Below, in pieces: positions 26,379 to 37,406 of a DNA stretch of 64,000 nt. The stretch covers positions 31,178 through 95,177 of the forward strand of contig DBQX01000046.1 in assembly GCA_002305415.1 (NCBI GenBank), read 5' to 3'. This DNA is from Actinomycetales bacterium UBA1383 (GTDB lineage Bacteria; Actinomycetota; Actinomycetes; Actinomycetales; Actinomycetaceae). The notes below the pieces were generated by a model. That model was not told the origin of the DNA, made no database searches, and saw only the letters and a program-made list of their open reading frames with translations. How positions within the stretch are numbered: the first letter of the stretch is position 1; every line of letters begins with the position of its first letter. The translations under genes were made by a program, and so were the position numbers.

Positions 26379-27638
26379 TCAGCCGATCGAGCGAACCAGG
26401 GCGTGGAACAGGTCCCACCCCGTGGAGGTCTCCTCCACCACCAGCAGGAACGGGTGGTCGACGGTGAGGACGACGTCCACCTCGGGGGCGGCGGTCCCGG
26501 CGACGCCGATCTCGGTGACGGCGGCGGCGACGGTCCCCTCCTCCCCAACCGTGATGGTGGCCTGCTGCACGGCCTGGCCCACGTACAGGTCGGCTCCCGG
26601 GCTGATGCCCTCGAGCGCGCGGGCGGCCGGGTCGAAGATGGCGGTCACCCCGAGGGCGGCCAGCGGATCACGCAGCTGGGTGGACGAGTCGATCGTGAAC
26701 CGCGGCAGCGAGAGGCTGACCCGGAGGGCAGGTCCCGCCAGAGCGCTCTCGAGGGCGGCCAGCGCGCCCGACTCGATCGCAGCCGGGTCCTCGCCCGCCG
26801 GCGGGAGGACGATTCGCGCCACGAAGCCGTCCGTGTAGGGCAGTTCGACGGCCTGCCAGCCCTCGTGCTCGGCGTAGGCGAGTTCCTGCAGCCCGTTCAT
26901 GAAGTCGACCGTCTGCGTCTCGCCGGTGGCCCCGGTGAACGGACCCTCCGCCGTGGCGTTGGGGTCGAACTCCTGCTGCCAGCGCGCGGCCAGCAGCACG
27001 GCGTTCTGGAGGACCAGCCACAGGTCGTCGGCGGGGACGATGGCCGACTCCTCGACGCGTCCGCCCGTGTGTTCCCGCACCCAGGCGTCGAGCACGGCCT
27101 TCCCGGAGCCACTCGCGAGGTCGGCCACCTGGACGCCGGCGTCGTGGAACTCCGCGAGGCGGGCGAGGAACGTGTCCTCCACCCTCGCCTGGTCGTCCAG
27201 CACCACGTTGTTCGCGACGTGGACGAGCGGCGTGGCCGGGAGGTCCTCGTCGTCCACGCCCGCAGGATCGCCGTCGAAGGGGGCCAGGACCCCGACCAGC
27301 GCGTTGATCGCGCGGCTGCGCTCGTCCCCGGACGCGCCGAGCAGGGTGTCCAGTTCTGTGGCGCCCGCATTCGTGGCCCCCTCGCCGAGCATGGCGAGGG
27401 CGACCGCGGCGGAGGCCGGCGAGAAGACGAGGTTCTCCTCGGGGTCCACGGCCCGCAGCACGCCGAGGCCGAACTCGTCCGTGGCGGCGACGACGGCGGC
27501 GACCGCCGGCGCGTCCGGCAGCGCCACCTGCCGGTACTCGACGTCGGCACGGAGGACCTGCGCGTCACCCGCCTCCCCGCCCCCGCACGCGGCGAGGGCA
27601 GTGGTGGCCACGATGGCGACGACGGCGACGATTCTCAT
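26379..27638 (-). CDS. Serpin lipoprotein (serine protease inhibitor)
   Basis: A 419-residue protein with a lipoprotein signal (MRIVAVVAIVATTALAAC; lipobox LAAC) so it should be anchored outside the membrane. The serpin fold is recognised by NLVFSPASAAVALAML near the start, NAVLLAARW in the middle, and the C-terminal DHPFLLVVEE. The hinge before the reactive loop reads EEGTVAAAVTEIG, matching the small-residue pattern of inhibitory serpins. By spacing from the hinge, the scissile bond falls in the small-residue VAGTAAPEV segment, hinting at elastase- or subtilisin-like targets. The ATG is preceded by TAGCCT at 7 nt. Confidence 0.9.
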   Translation of the reverse strand: MRIVAVVAIVATTALAACGGGEAGDAQVLRADVEYRQVALPDAPAVAAVVAATDEFGLGVLRAVDPEENLVFSPASAAVALAMLGEGATNAGATELDTLLGASGDERSRAINALVGVLAPFDGDPAGVDDEDLPATPLVHVANNVVLDDQARVEDTFLARLAEFHDAGVQVADLASGSGKAVLDAWVREHTGGRVEESAIVPADDLWLVLQNAVLLAARWQQEFDPNATAEGPFTGATGETQTVDFMNGLQELAYAEHEGWQAVELPYTDGFVARIVLPPAGEDPAAIESGALAALESALAGPALRVSLSLPRFTIDSSTQLRDPLAALGVTAIFDPAARALEGISPGADLYVGQAVQQATITVGEEGTVAAAVTEIGVAGTAAPEVDVVLTVDHPFLLVVEETSTGWDLFHALVRSIG

Positions 27639-27645
27639 GGGGCGG

Positions 27646-27651
27646 AGGCTA
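27646..27651 (-). promoter_or_regulatory. -10 box for leaderless serpin transcript
   Basis: TAGCCT with a 7-nt gap to the ATG at 27638 in the 42-bp gap after acnA. Confidence 0.5.
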
Positions 27652-27680
27652 CGTCCCCGCCGAGGCTCCCACAAGGGCCC

Positions 27681-30464
<2,784 letters not shown>

Positions 30465-30490
30465 TGGCGGCTCTCCTTATCATCCACATT

Positions 30491-30508
30491 TATCTCGACA
30501 TCAAGATA
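30491..30508 (-). promoter_or_regulatory. Likely operator upstream of acnA
   Basis: TATCTTGATGTCGAGATA (minus strand) is an 18-bp imperfect palindrome with 14 of 18 symmetric positions; the mismatches are all purine/pyrimidine swaps. It lies 26 bp before the acnA start. A regulator binding site is the natural reading. The regulator is unknown; this is not the AcnR box as I remember it. Confidence 0.55.
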
Positions 30509-30583
30509 GTGTCCGGGGCTGGGGGTGTCCACCGCACACGGCCAGCCTAGTGAACCGCCTCCACGCGTGCGGGAGGAGCAGCG

Positions 30584-31786
30584 TCACGCGCGCCGGTCCA
30601 GCCGCACCACCAGCTCCACGTGGTGGGTGTGCGGGAAGAGGTCGAGGGCGGTGACCGCTCCGACGGTGTACGCGTCCAGGGCGGGTGCGAGGTCCCGGGC
30701 GAGCGCGGCGGGGTCGCAGGCCACGTACACGATCCGCGCGGGCGACCGCGCCATGATCGCGCCCATCACCGCGGTGCCTGCGCCGCTCCGCGGCGGGTCC
30801 AGCACGACGACGTCGACGGCTCCCCGCCCGACGGCGCGGGCGTCCACGCGCCCGACTCGCACCCGGGCCTGTGGCCTGCCCTCGAGCGCCCCGGTCGCGT
30901 CCGCGACCGCGGTGGGTGAGGCCTCGACGGCGACGAGCCGGCCGCGCGGGCCCACGGCGTCGGCGAGCGGCACCGTGAGGAGCCCCGCTCCCGAGTACAG
31001 CTCGAGGACCGACTGCCCGCGGGCCGGGGCGGCCGCGCGCACCACCTGCTCGGCGAGCACCCGCGGTGCGTCGCGGTGGACCTGCCAGAAGCCCGCCGCG
31101 TCGAGGACCCAGCGCAGCTCCCTGCCGCCCAGGACCACCCGTTCGCGGATGCGTCGCGACGCGCCCTCACCGGGTGCGGACCACGTGCCGCCCGACGCCA
31201 GCACGACGGGTGGGGAGTCGCTCGGGACCACGGCGGCCACCTCCTCGCCCGGCACGAAGGACCACCCACCTCCGAAGAGGTGCAGGTCGCCGAGGGCGGG
31301 GACGGCGAGGGGCATCCGGTGCAGGGCCACCGTCCCGTGCGACCGGGGGCGGCGCATCGCCAGGCGTCCGGCGTCGTCGACGACGAACCGCACCCGCGTG
31401 CGGGTGCCACGGTCGTAGACCCCGAGCGACCGCACCTCCACCGGCCCGACCTCCGCCGCCACCCGCGCCCCGCCGATACGCCGCACCACGTCGGCGATCA
31501 CCTCCGCCTTCCAGCGCAGCTGGGCGGCCGGGGCGACGTGGCCGAGGCTCGCGCCACCGACCCCGGCGGCCGCAGCCTCCTGCCAGACGTGCGGTACCCG
31601 GTCGGGTGAGGCGAGCAGCACGTCGACGACGTCGGCGACGGCGTGGCGCGCGCCGTCCTGCGCCAGGCGGGCACGCACGCGCTCGCCCGGGAGCCCGCCA
31701 CGGACGAACACGACCTTCCCCCCATGCCGTGCGACGCAGTAGCCGCCGTGGGCGACGCGCAGCAGCTCGAGGTCGAGGAGCTCCAC
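30584..31786 (-). CDS. TrmA/RumA-family RNA (uracil-5) methyltransferase
   Basis: A 400-residue SAM-dependent methyltransferase. An N-terminal TRAM domain (about 1-60) is followed by the methyltransferase domain with VLELYSGAGLLTVPLADA, VVVLDPPRSGAG and catalytic Cys357 in YVACDPAALARDL. It should make 5-methyluridine in tRNA or rRNA. The four cysteines that hold an iron-sulfur cluster in RumA are absent; the segment reads HVWQEAAAAGVGGASLGHV. The ATG is one base after the APC permease stop, matching the Rv2690c-Rv2689c order of mycobacteria. Confidence 0.9.
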   Translation of the reverse strand: MELLDLELLRVAHGGYCVARHGGKVVFVRGGLPGERVRARLAQDGARHAVADVVDVLLASPDRVPHVWQEAAAAGVGGASLGHVAPAAQLRWKAEVIADVVRRIGGARVAAEVGPVEVRSLGVYDRGTRTRVRFVVDDAGRLAMRRPRSHGTVALHRMPLAVPALGDLHLFGGGWSFVPGEEVAAVVPSDSPPVVLASGGTWSAPGEGASRRIRERVVLGGRELRWVLDAAGFWQVHRDAPRVLAEQVVRAAAPARGQSVLELYSGAGLLTVPLADAVGPRGRLVAVEASPTAVADATGALEGRPQARVRVGRVDARAVGRGAVDVVVLDPPRSGAGTAVMGAIMARSPARIVYVACDPAALARDLAPALDAYTVGAVTALDLFPHTHHVELVVRLDRRA

Positions 31787-31787
31787 C

Positions 31788-33764
31788 TCAGGGGGACCCG
31801 GGAACGTCGGCCGCGTCCGTGACCTGGTCGAGTTGCCACGGCACCGAGGCCATCACGACGCCGGGCATGAACAGGAGGCGCCCCTTCAGGCGGAGCGCCG
31901 ACTGGTTGTGGAGCAGCTGCTCCCACCAGTGGGTCACCACGTACTCGGGGATGAACACGACCACCAGATCGCGCGGCGAGGACCGGCGCAGCCCACGGAT
32001 GTACTCGACGATGGGTCGCGTGATCTCGCGGTACGGCGAGGAGAGGATGGTGAGCGGCACGGGTACGGAGATCTCGTCCCACTGCGCGCGCAACTCCGTC
32101 ACCTCGTCGTCGTCGATGGCGACGTGCACCGCCTCCAGGGTGTTCGGCCGGGTGGCCCGCGCGTAGGCGATCGCGCGGAGCGCGGGCTGGTGCAGCTTGG
32201 AGATCAGGACGACGCCGTGCGTCCGGGAGGGCAGTGCCCGGGCCTCCTGGGCGTCGGCCACGCGCAGCTCCTCGGCCACTCGGTCATAGTGGGTGTGGAT
32301 GCCGAGCATCGTCACGAACAGCAGTGCCATCAGGAGGAGCGTGATCCACGCGCCCTGCGGGGCCTTGGTGATGAGCACGATGACGAGCACGATCCCGGTC
32401 ATGCCGAAGCCGATCGAGTTGACCACCCGTGACCGCTGCATGCGGATTCGTTCCTGCTTCGAGTACTCCGTCCGGAGCTTGCGCGTCCAGTGCCTCACCA
32501 TGCCGAGCTGCGAGGTGGTGAACGAGATGAACACGCCCACGATGTACAGCTGGATGAGGCGCGTCACCTGGGCGTCGAAGGCCACGATCAGGGCGATTGC
32601 GCCGATTGTCAGCATGGTGATGCCGTTGGAGTAGGCGAGCCGGTCCCCCCGCGTGTGGAGCTGGCGGGGAAGGAACCCGTCGCGGGCCAGGACCGAGCCG
32701 AGCACCGGGAAACCGTTGAACGCCGTGTTCGCTGCGAGGACGAGGATCATGCCCGTCACGAAGGTGACGAGGTAGAACATCACCGGGAAGCCGGAGAACA
32801 CGGTGGCGGCGATCTGACCGATCACCGGGCTCTGGTGGTACTCCTCCCCCACCGGCTGCCCGGCGAGCAGCAACTGCTCGGCGGGGTCCTCGACGTACTT
32901 GATGCCCGTGAGGCGCGCGAGGGTGATGACGCTCAGCATCATCGAGGCGGAGATGAGGCCCAGGAGGAGGAGCGTGGTGGCCGCGTTGCGGGACTTCGGC
33001 CTCTGGAACGCCGGAACGCCATTCGAGATGGCCTCGACCCCCGTCAGGGCCGCACAGCCGGAGGAGAAGGCCCGCAGGACGAGGAACCCGCCCGCGAGGC
33101 CCGTCAGGCCGGCCTCGAAGCCCTCCCGCGGCACCACCTCGTACGGGGCGCTCGCCGCGGCCCCGAGGTTGCCGGTGAAGAACTGGACGAACCCGGTCAC
33201 CGCCATCAGCCCGATGGCGGCCATGTAGACGTAGGTCGGGATGGCGAAGGCCGTCCCGGACTCGCGCACGCCGCGGAGGTTGACGAGCGCGAGCAGGATG
33301 ACGACGCCGACGGCGATCTGGACCTCGAGGCCCCGCAGGGACGGGACGGCCGCGGCGAGGTACTGGGAGCCCGAGGAGATCGAGACGGCCACGGTGAGGA
33401 TGTAGTCCACCAGGAGCGCGCTGGCGACGCCCAGGCCGGCCCGCTTCCCGAGGTTCACGGTGGCGACCTCGTAGTCGCCACCACCGGAGGGGTAGGCGTG
33501 CACGTTCTGGCGGTAGGACGCGATCACGACGCCGAGCACGACCACCACGGCGACGGCGACCCACGGCGAGACCGCGACCGCGGCGAAGCCCGCGAACGCG
33601 AGGGTGAGGAGGATCTCGTCGGGCGCGTAGGCGACGGAGGAGAGCGCGTCGGACGCGAAGACGGGCAGGGCGATCCGCTTGGGGAGCAGGGTGTGTCCGA
33701 GCATGTCCGAACGCATTGGCCGCCCCACGAGCAGGCGCTTGACGGCCATCGCGATGTCGGTCAC
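31788..33764 (-). CDS. APC superfamily amino acid/cation permease
   Basis: A 658-residue membrane transporter with about 12 helices between residues 30 and 500, opening with LPKRIALPVFASDALSSVAY, an APC family signature. The last 150 residues form a cytosolic domain resembling a universal stress fold. Position next to two TrkA proteins matches the mycobacterial Rv2690c-ceoB-ceoC block, so it may carry amino acids or potassium under TrkA control; the substrate is unknown. GTG at 33764 is chosen because TAGAGT lies 8 nt upstream; an ATG at 33749 is an alternative. Confidence 0.85.
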   Translation of the reverse strand: MTDIAMAVKRLLVGRPMRSDMLGHTLLPKRIALPVFASDALSSVAYAPDEILLTLAFAGFAAVAVSPWVAVAVVVVLGVVIASYRQNVHAYPSGGGDYEVATVNLGKRAGLGVASALLVDYILTVAVSISSGSQYLAAAVPSLRGLEVQIAVGVVILLALVNLRGVRESGTAFAIPTYVYMAAIGLMAVTGFVQFFTGNLGAAASAPYEVVPREGFEAGLTGLAGGFLVLRAFSSGCAALTGVEAISNGVPAFQRPKSRNAATTLLLLGLISASMMLSVITLARLTGIKYVEDPAEQLLLAGQPVGEEYHQSPVIGQIAATVFSGFPVMFYLVTFVTGMILVLAANTAFNGFPVLGSVLARDGFLPRQLHTRGDRLAYSNGITMLTIGAIALIVAFDAQVTRLIQLYIVGVFISFTTSQLGMVRHWTRKLRTEYSKQERIRMQRSRVVNSIGFGMTGIVLVIVLITKAPQGAWITLLLMALLFVTMLGIHTHYDRVAEELRVADAQEARALPSRTHGVVLISKLHQPALRAIAYARATRPNTLEAVHVAIDDDEVTELRAQWDEISVPVPLTILSSPYREITRPIVEYIRGLRRSSPRDLVVVFIPEYVVTHWWEQLLHNQSALRLKGRLLFMPGVVMASVPWQLDQVTDAADVPGSP

Positions 33765-33772
33765 GAGAACAC

Positions 33773-33778
33773 ACTCTA
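33773..33778 (-). promoter_or_regulatory. -10 box for leaderless permease transcript
   Basis: TAGAGT with an 8-nt gap to the GTG at 33764; divergent from the trkA -10 box at 33825. Confidence 0.45.
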
Positions 33779-33824
33779 GGCCCGCAACCAGCGCATTGGG
33801 GTCCCCTTGGTCCCGGCGGAGGAG

Positions 33825-33830
33825 TACCGT
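33825..33830 (+). promoter_or_regulatory. -10 box for leaderless trkA transcript
   Basis: TACCGT with a 7-nt gap to the GTG at 33838. A GGAGGA nearby is too far (about 15 nt) to serve that start well. Confidence 0.45.
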
Positions 33831-33837
33831 CTGGCCT

Positions 33838-34503
33838 GTGCACTTCGTGATCATGGGCTGCGGGCGCGTCGGCGCGACCCTTGCCGGCCAGCTCGAGGAC
33901 TCCGGGCACTCGGTCGCCGTCATCGACATGCAGCCGGACGCCTTCCGGCGCCTCCCGCCCGATTTCGGGGGCCGGCGCATCACCGGGATGGGCTTCGACA
34001 AGGACGCGCTCCTGCAGTCGGGCATCGAGGAGGCGTACGCGCTCGCGGCCGTCTCGAACGGTGACAACTCGAACATCCTCACCGCACGGGTGGCACGCGA
34101 GACGTTCGGGGTGAAGCGGGTCGTCGCGCGCATCTACGACCCGCGGCGTGCGGAGGTCTACCAGCGGCTCGGGATCACGACGGTCGCCACGGTGCGCTGG
34201 ACGGCGGACCAGTTCCTGCGCCGCCTCCTGCCCAAGGGGTCTCAGGTGGAGTACCGCGACGCCTCCGGCGCGGTGTCCCTCGCCAGCGTCGACTACCACC
34301 CGCAGTGGATCGGCTCCACGGTGCAGCGGCTGGAGGAGGCGACCGGCGCGCGGATCGCCCACCTCACCCGCTTCGGCCGCGGCCTCGTCCCCACGGGCAC
34401 GACCGTCATCCAGGAGAACGACCTCGTGTTCGTCATCGCTCCCAGCGACGAGCTGTCGCGGCTGCAGCGCCGGTTCCAGGCCGAGCCGGAGAAGGAGGAC
34501 TGA
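33838..34503 (+). CDS. TrkA-type NAD-binding K+ regulator (first of pair, CeoB-like)
   Basis: A 221-residue cytosolic regulator. An N-terminal RCK/Rossmann domain (VHFVIMGCGRVGATLAGQLE; acidic DMQPDAF after strand 2) binds NAD(H) or nucleotide; a C-terminal TrkA-C domain spans about 135-215. Such proteins gate a membrane potassium transporter. The last base of its TGA is the first base of the second trkA ATG (TGATG), so the two are coupled and likely form a heteromer, as CeoB and CeoC in mycobacteria. Confidence 0.9.
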   Translation: MHFVIMGCGRVGATLAGQLEDSGHSVAVIDMQPDAFRRLPPDFGGRRITGMGFDKDALLQSGIEEAYALAAVSNGDNSNILTARVARETFGVKRVVARIYDPRRAEVYQRLGITTVATVRWTADQFLRRLLPKGSQVEYRDASGAVSLASVDYHPQWIGSTVQRLEEATGARIAHLTRFGRGLVPTGTTVIQENDLVFVIAPSDELSRLQRRFQAEPEKED

Positions 34504-35168
34504 TGCGGGTCGTCATCGCCGGGGCCGGGTCTGTCGGCCGTTCCATAGCCCGCGAGCTGCTGTCCCACGGACACGAGGTCACCCTGATCGACAAGCTCCC
34601 GGCCGCGATGAAGATCTCCTCGGTCGCGGACGCCGACTGGCTGCTCGCCGACGCGTGCGAGCTGTCCTCCCTCGCCGAGGCCGAGGTGGCCGGCAGCGAC
34701 GTCGTCGTCGCCGCCACCGGAGATGACAAGGCGAACCTCGTCGTCTCCCTCCTGGCGAAGACCGAGTTCGCCGTCCCCCGCGTCGTGGCGCGGGTGAACA
34801 ACCCCAAGAACGAGTGGATGTTCGACCGCTCGTGGGGAGTGGACGTCCAGGTCTCCACCCCGCGGATCATGACGGCGCTCGTCGAGGAGGCCGTCAGCGT
34901 CGGCGACATCGTGAAGATCTTCACGTTCCACCAGTCCGGCGCTTCCATCCACGCGATCACGCTGCCGCCGGACTCGCCGGTCATCGGCCGTCGTGTCGGC
35001 GCGATCAGGTGGCCTGGTGCGACCGTGCTCGCCGCGATCATCCGGGGCGACCGGCCGATCCCGCCGGGTGCCGATGACACGCTGGAGGCGGGCGACGAGC
35101 TGCTGCTCGTGCTCGACGCTAGTGCGGAGGACTACCTCGCGGAGGTTCAGGCTCTGCTGGCTCCCTGA
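34503..35168 (+). CDS. TrkA-type NAD-binding K+ regulator (second of pair, CeoC-like)
   Basis: A 221-residue paralogue of the preceding gene. MRVVIAGAGSVGRSIARELL forms the Rossmann loop, with the acidic DKLPAAM after strand 2, then a TrkA-C domain from about 135. The same length as its partner suggests tandem duplication. The gene's last 50 bp overlap the convergent DUF3159 gene. Confidence 0.9.
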   Translation: MRVVIAGAGSVGRSIARELLSHGHEVTLIDKLPAAMKISSVADADWLLADACELSSLAEAEVAGSDVVVAATGDDKANLVVSLLAKTEFAVPRVVARVNNPKNEWMFDRSWGVDVQVSTPRIMTALVEEAVSVGDIVKIFTFHQSGASIHAITLPPDSPVIGRRVGAIRWPGATVLAAIIRGDRPIPPGADDTLEAGDELLLVLDASAEDYLAEVQALLAP

Positions 35169-35829
35169 CCATCAGCCAGGTCAGCCAGACCACCAGGCCG
35201 AAGAGCGGGACTCCCATCACGAGCTTCGCGGTCCCCAGCCACGCGACGTCGTCGGCGCGGAACAGCGGCACCTGCACGAGCAGCCGGGCGGCGAACAGGG
35301 CGACCCAGAGCCAGGTGGCCAGGACGTAGCGGCGGAACATCGGCGACTCCCGCCAGCCCTCCCAGGTGCCGCGGATGAGCGCGACGAGGACGCCGACGAC
35401 GGGCCAGCGCGCGAGGATCGACACGAGGCACCCGAGGAGGTACGCCGCGTTAACCCACAGGCCCCACTGGAAGAAGTTCGCCGCCTCACCGGACTGCCAG
35501 GCCCACACCACCGAGATCGCGACGCCGAACAGCCCCCCGAACGCCTGGGTGAGCGGTGTCCGCTGGGCCAGCCGGACCAGGACCGCGAGCACCGCGAGGG
35601 ACCCGGCGGCGACCAGCGCCGGCACGAGGTCACCGGTCGCGAGGAACACGATGACGAAGACCAGCCCGGGGGCGATCGACTCGACGAGTCCGCGCCAGCC
35701 CCCCACCGCCTCCATGAAGTCGAACTCGGCGGCGGCGAGCTGCCCGATCCCGCGGGATCCGACCGCTGGGACAGGTGGGGCTGCCGGGACCGCCGGGACG
35801 CGGGCCTCCTCGTCGGGGTCCGGGTTCAT
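35119..35829 (-). CDS. DUF3159 family membrane protein
   Basis: A 236-residue membrane protein: a Pro/Ala/Val-rich soluble N-terminus of about 45 residues, then five or six hydrophobic segments. The FDFMEAVGGWRGLVESIAPGL block is typical of DUF3159. Function is unknown. It belongs to the conserved DUF3710-OB-fold-DUF3159 row next to the trkA pair in mycobacteria (Rv2693c). Its ATG overlaps the OB-fold gene stop (ATGA). Its 3' end overlaps the end of trkA on the opposite strand by 50 bp. Confidence 0.82.
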   Translation of the reverse strand: MNPDPDEEARVPAVPAAPPVPAVGSRGIGQLAAAEFDFMEAVGGWRGLVESIAPGLVFVIVFLATGDLVPALVAAGSLAVLAVLVRLAQRTPLTQAFGGLFGVAISVVWAWQSGEAANFFQWGLWVNAAYLLGCLVSILARWPVVGVLVALIRGTWEGWRESPMFRRYVLATWLWVALFAARLLVQVPLFRADDVAWLGTAKLVMGVPLFGLVVWLTWLMVREPAEPEPPRGSPPH

Positions 35830-36173
35830 GCCGCGAGCAATCGGTAACGGGGGTTGTAGATGATGGGCAGGCCCTCCTCGAGGCCCACGGTGCCCTCCGC
35901 CGTCAACATCCTCCCCGGTTCGATGCCCGGGACCTCGGTGCGGCCGAGGAACACGAGGCCAACCGTCGCGGTGCCGTCGTTGATCCGGGCCGTGAAGGCG
36001 GGTTTCGCCCCCCTGGGCTGGTAGGTCACCGAGACGACGCGCCCCGCGATGAACGCCGGGGCCCGGGGGCGCAGCTCGCTGATCGGCGTCGCCCCCAGGC
36101 CGGCGACGGAGCGCCGGATGTCCTCGGCGAGCAGCGCGTCACGGTTCGCCGCGAATCCGCCGAACGTCCTCAT
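35826..36173 (-). CDS. OB-fold nucleic-acid-binding domain protein
   Basis: A 115-residue protein that is almost entirely one OB-fold: FIAGRVVSVTYQPRGAKPAF, then TARINDGTATVGLVFLGR and PGIEPGRMLTAEGTVG. This is the RecG/tRNA-anticodon type wedge. It probably binds single-stranded nucleic acid or a partner, but the role is unknown. It matches Rv2694c by position. It has a GGAGG ribosome site and lies 19 bp downstream of DUF3710 on the same mRNA. Confidence 0.8.
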   Translation of the reverse strand: MRTFGGFAANRDALLAEDIRRSVAGLGATPISELRPRAPAFIAGRVVSVTYQPRGAKPAFTARINDGTATVGLVFLGRTEVPGIEPGRMLTAEGTVGLEEGLPIIYNPRYRLLAA

Positions 36174-36192
36174 CGTTCCTCCCGCCGTCCGC

Positions 36193-36861
36193 TCAGCGCG
36201 TCTCGGTGATCTCGGGTCCGCGCCGCAGGATGCCGAGCGGATCGTCGGACGGGACCGTCTCCGTCGGCGCCGCGGCGCCGGGCAGCGTCAGCGGCAGCAC
36301 CTCCCGGGGGGGCCGGGCGTGGGGACCGCGGACGACGACGACGTCGCGGAGGACGTCCTCGAGCGCCTTGGCGGCCTCACGTTCCAAGGCCGCGCGTCCG
36401 GAGAACGCGGCGCGGAGCATCCAGCGTGGCCCGTCCACTCCCACGTAGCGAACCGCCCGGGTCACCGTGCCGGCCGGAGTCGTGACGGCCATGCGGGCAA
36501 TGAGCTCCCGACCGAAGACGCCCGGCACGTCGTCGCACTGGCCGCCACGGTCCCTGACCGATTGCAGCAACTCGGGGCGCACCTCGTCCCACAACGACCC
36601 GGACCGGGGCGCCGCGACCACCTGGAGCTGGACGGCGGACCCGCCCTGGGTGAGGGTCAGCGAGACGGGGCGGCGGGTCCCGCGGTCGAGTTCCACTCCG
36701 AACTGGAGCCCGGGCCGCCGCGGGATGCGCAGGGCACCCAGGTCGACCCGGTCACCAAGTTCCGGCTGGTCGTCGAAGTCCCACGGCCCGCTCGTCGCCG
36801 GCGCCTCGTCCGGTTCTACCGCCGCCGGCTCCTCGTTCCGCCGCCGGGAAAAGAGTCCCAT
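36193..36861 (-). CDS. DUF3710 family protein
   Basis: A 222-residue soluble protein starting MGLFSRRRNEE. The family core includes GPWDFDDQPELGDRVDLGAL and GLWDEVR-like SGSLWDEVRPELL segments, and ends in PSDDPLGILRRGPEITE. DUF3710 (Rv2696c) has no known function. The ATG at 36861 with GGAGGA upstream is preferred over an in-frame start 27 bases further out. In mycobacteria and Streptomyces the dut gene lies just upstream; here dut is absent. Confidence 0.82.
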   Translation of the reverse strand: MGLFSRRRNEEPAAVEPDEAPATSGPWDFDDQPELGDRVDLGALRIPRRPGLQFGVELDRGTRRPVSLTLTQGGSAVQLQVVAAPRSGSLWDEVRPELLQSVRDRGGQCDDVPGVFGRELIARMAVTTPAGTVTRAVRYVGVDGPRWMLRAAFSGRAALEREAAKALEDVLRDVVVVRGPHARPPREVLPLTLPGAAAPTETVPSDDPLGILRRGPEITETR

Positions 36862-36886
36862 TGTGTCTCCTCCGTGGTTCACCCGC

Positions 36887-36892
36887 ACTGTA
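36887..36892 (-). promoter_or_regulatory. -10 box of the DUF3710-OB-DUF3159 operon
   Basis: TACAGT ends 25 nt before the ATG, with a ribosome site between, so this is an ordinary leadered transcript. No good -35 match was seen. Confidence 0.4.
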
Positions 36893-36961
36893 CAACGCTA
36901 CGACGCCCACCCCCCACCGCGGACGTGCGGCCGGCTCTCGGCTCGTGCCACAGTTGGAACC

Positions 36962-37405
36962 GTGCGACACCGCGAACGCGTCCAGCCAACGGTGCCCGTC
37001 CTTGCCCTTGCGGCTGCGGCCGGGGCATCGTTCGGGCTCATCCTCGTCCCGCTCTCCCCCGCCCTCGCGGGCATCGTGGCAGCACTGCTCGGGTTGGGGA
37101 GCGTGGCGTTCGCGGTGGCATCGAGCCCCACGGTGGAGGTGGACGGGTCCACCTTCCGCGCTGGAAGCGCCCGCATCGAGGGCCGGTTCCTCGGCACCGT
37201 CGACGTGCTGGACCGCGAGGGCGTGCGGCGCGCGCTCGGCGTCGAGGCGGACGCCCGCGCCTGGGTGTGCCACCGTGCGTGGGCGGCGGGGGCCGTGAAG
37301 GTCACGCTTGACGACCCGCGAGACCCCACACCGTACTGGCTGGTCAGCTCGAATCGCCCCGAGGAGCTGGCGGGGGCGCTGCGCTCACTGATCGCTGTGC
37401 CGTGA
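36962..37405 (+). CDS. DUF3093 family membrane protein
   Basis: A 147-residue protein with two N-terminal hydrophobic segments (about 10-55) and a soluble beta-rich tail: VEVDGSTFRAGSARIEGRFL, and YWLVSSNRPEELAGAL at the end. These match DUF3093 (Rv2698). Function is unknown. It starts with GTG and no clear ribosome site. It converges on DUF4193 with one base between stops. Confidence 0.8.
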   Translation: MRHRERVQPTVPVLALAAAAGASFGLILVPLSPALAGIVAALLGLGSVAFAVASSPTVEVDGSTFRAGSARIEGRFLGTVDVLDREGVRRALGVEADARAWVCHRAWAAGAVKVTLDDPRDPTPYWLVSSNRPEELAGALRSLIAVP

Positions 37406-37406
37406 C

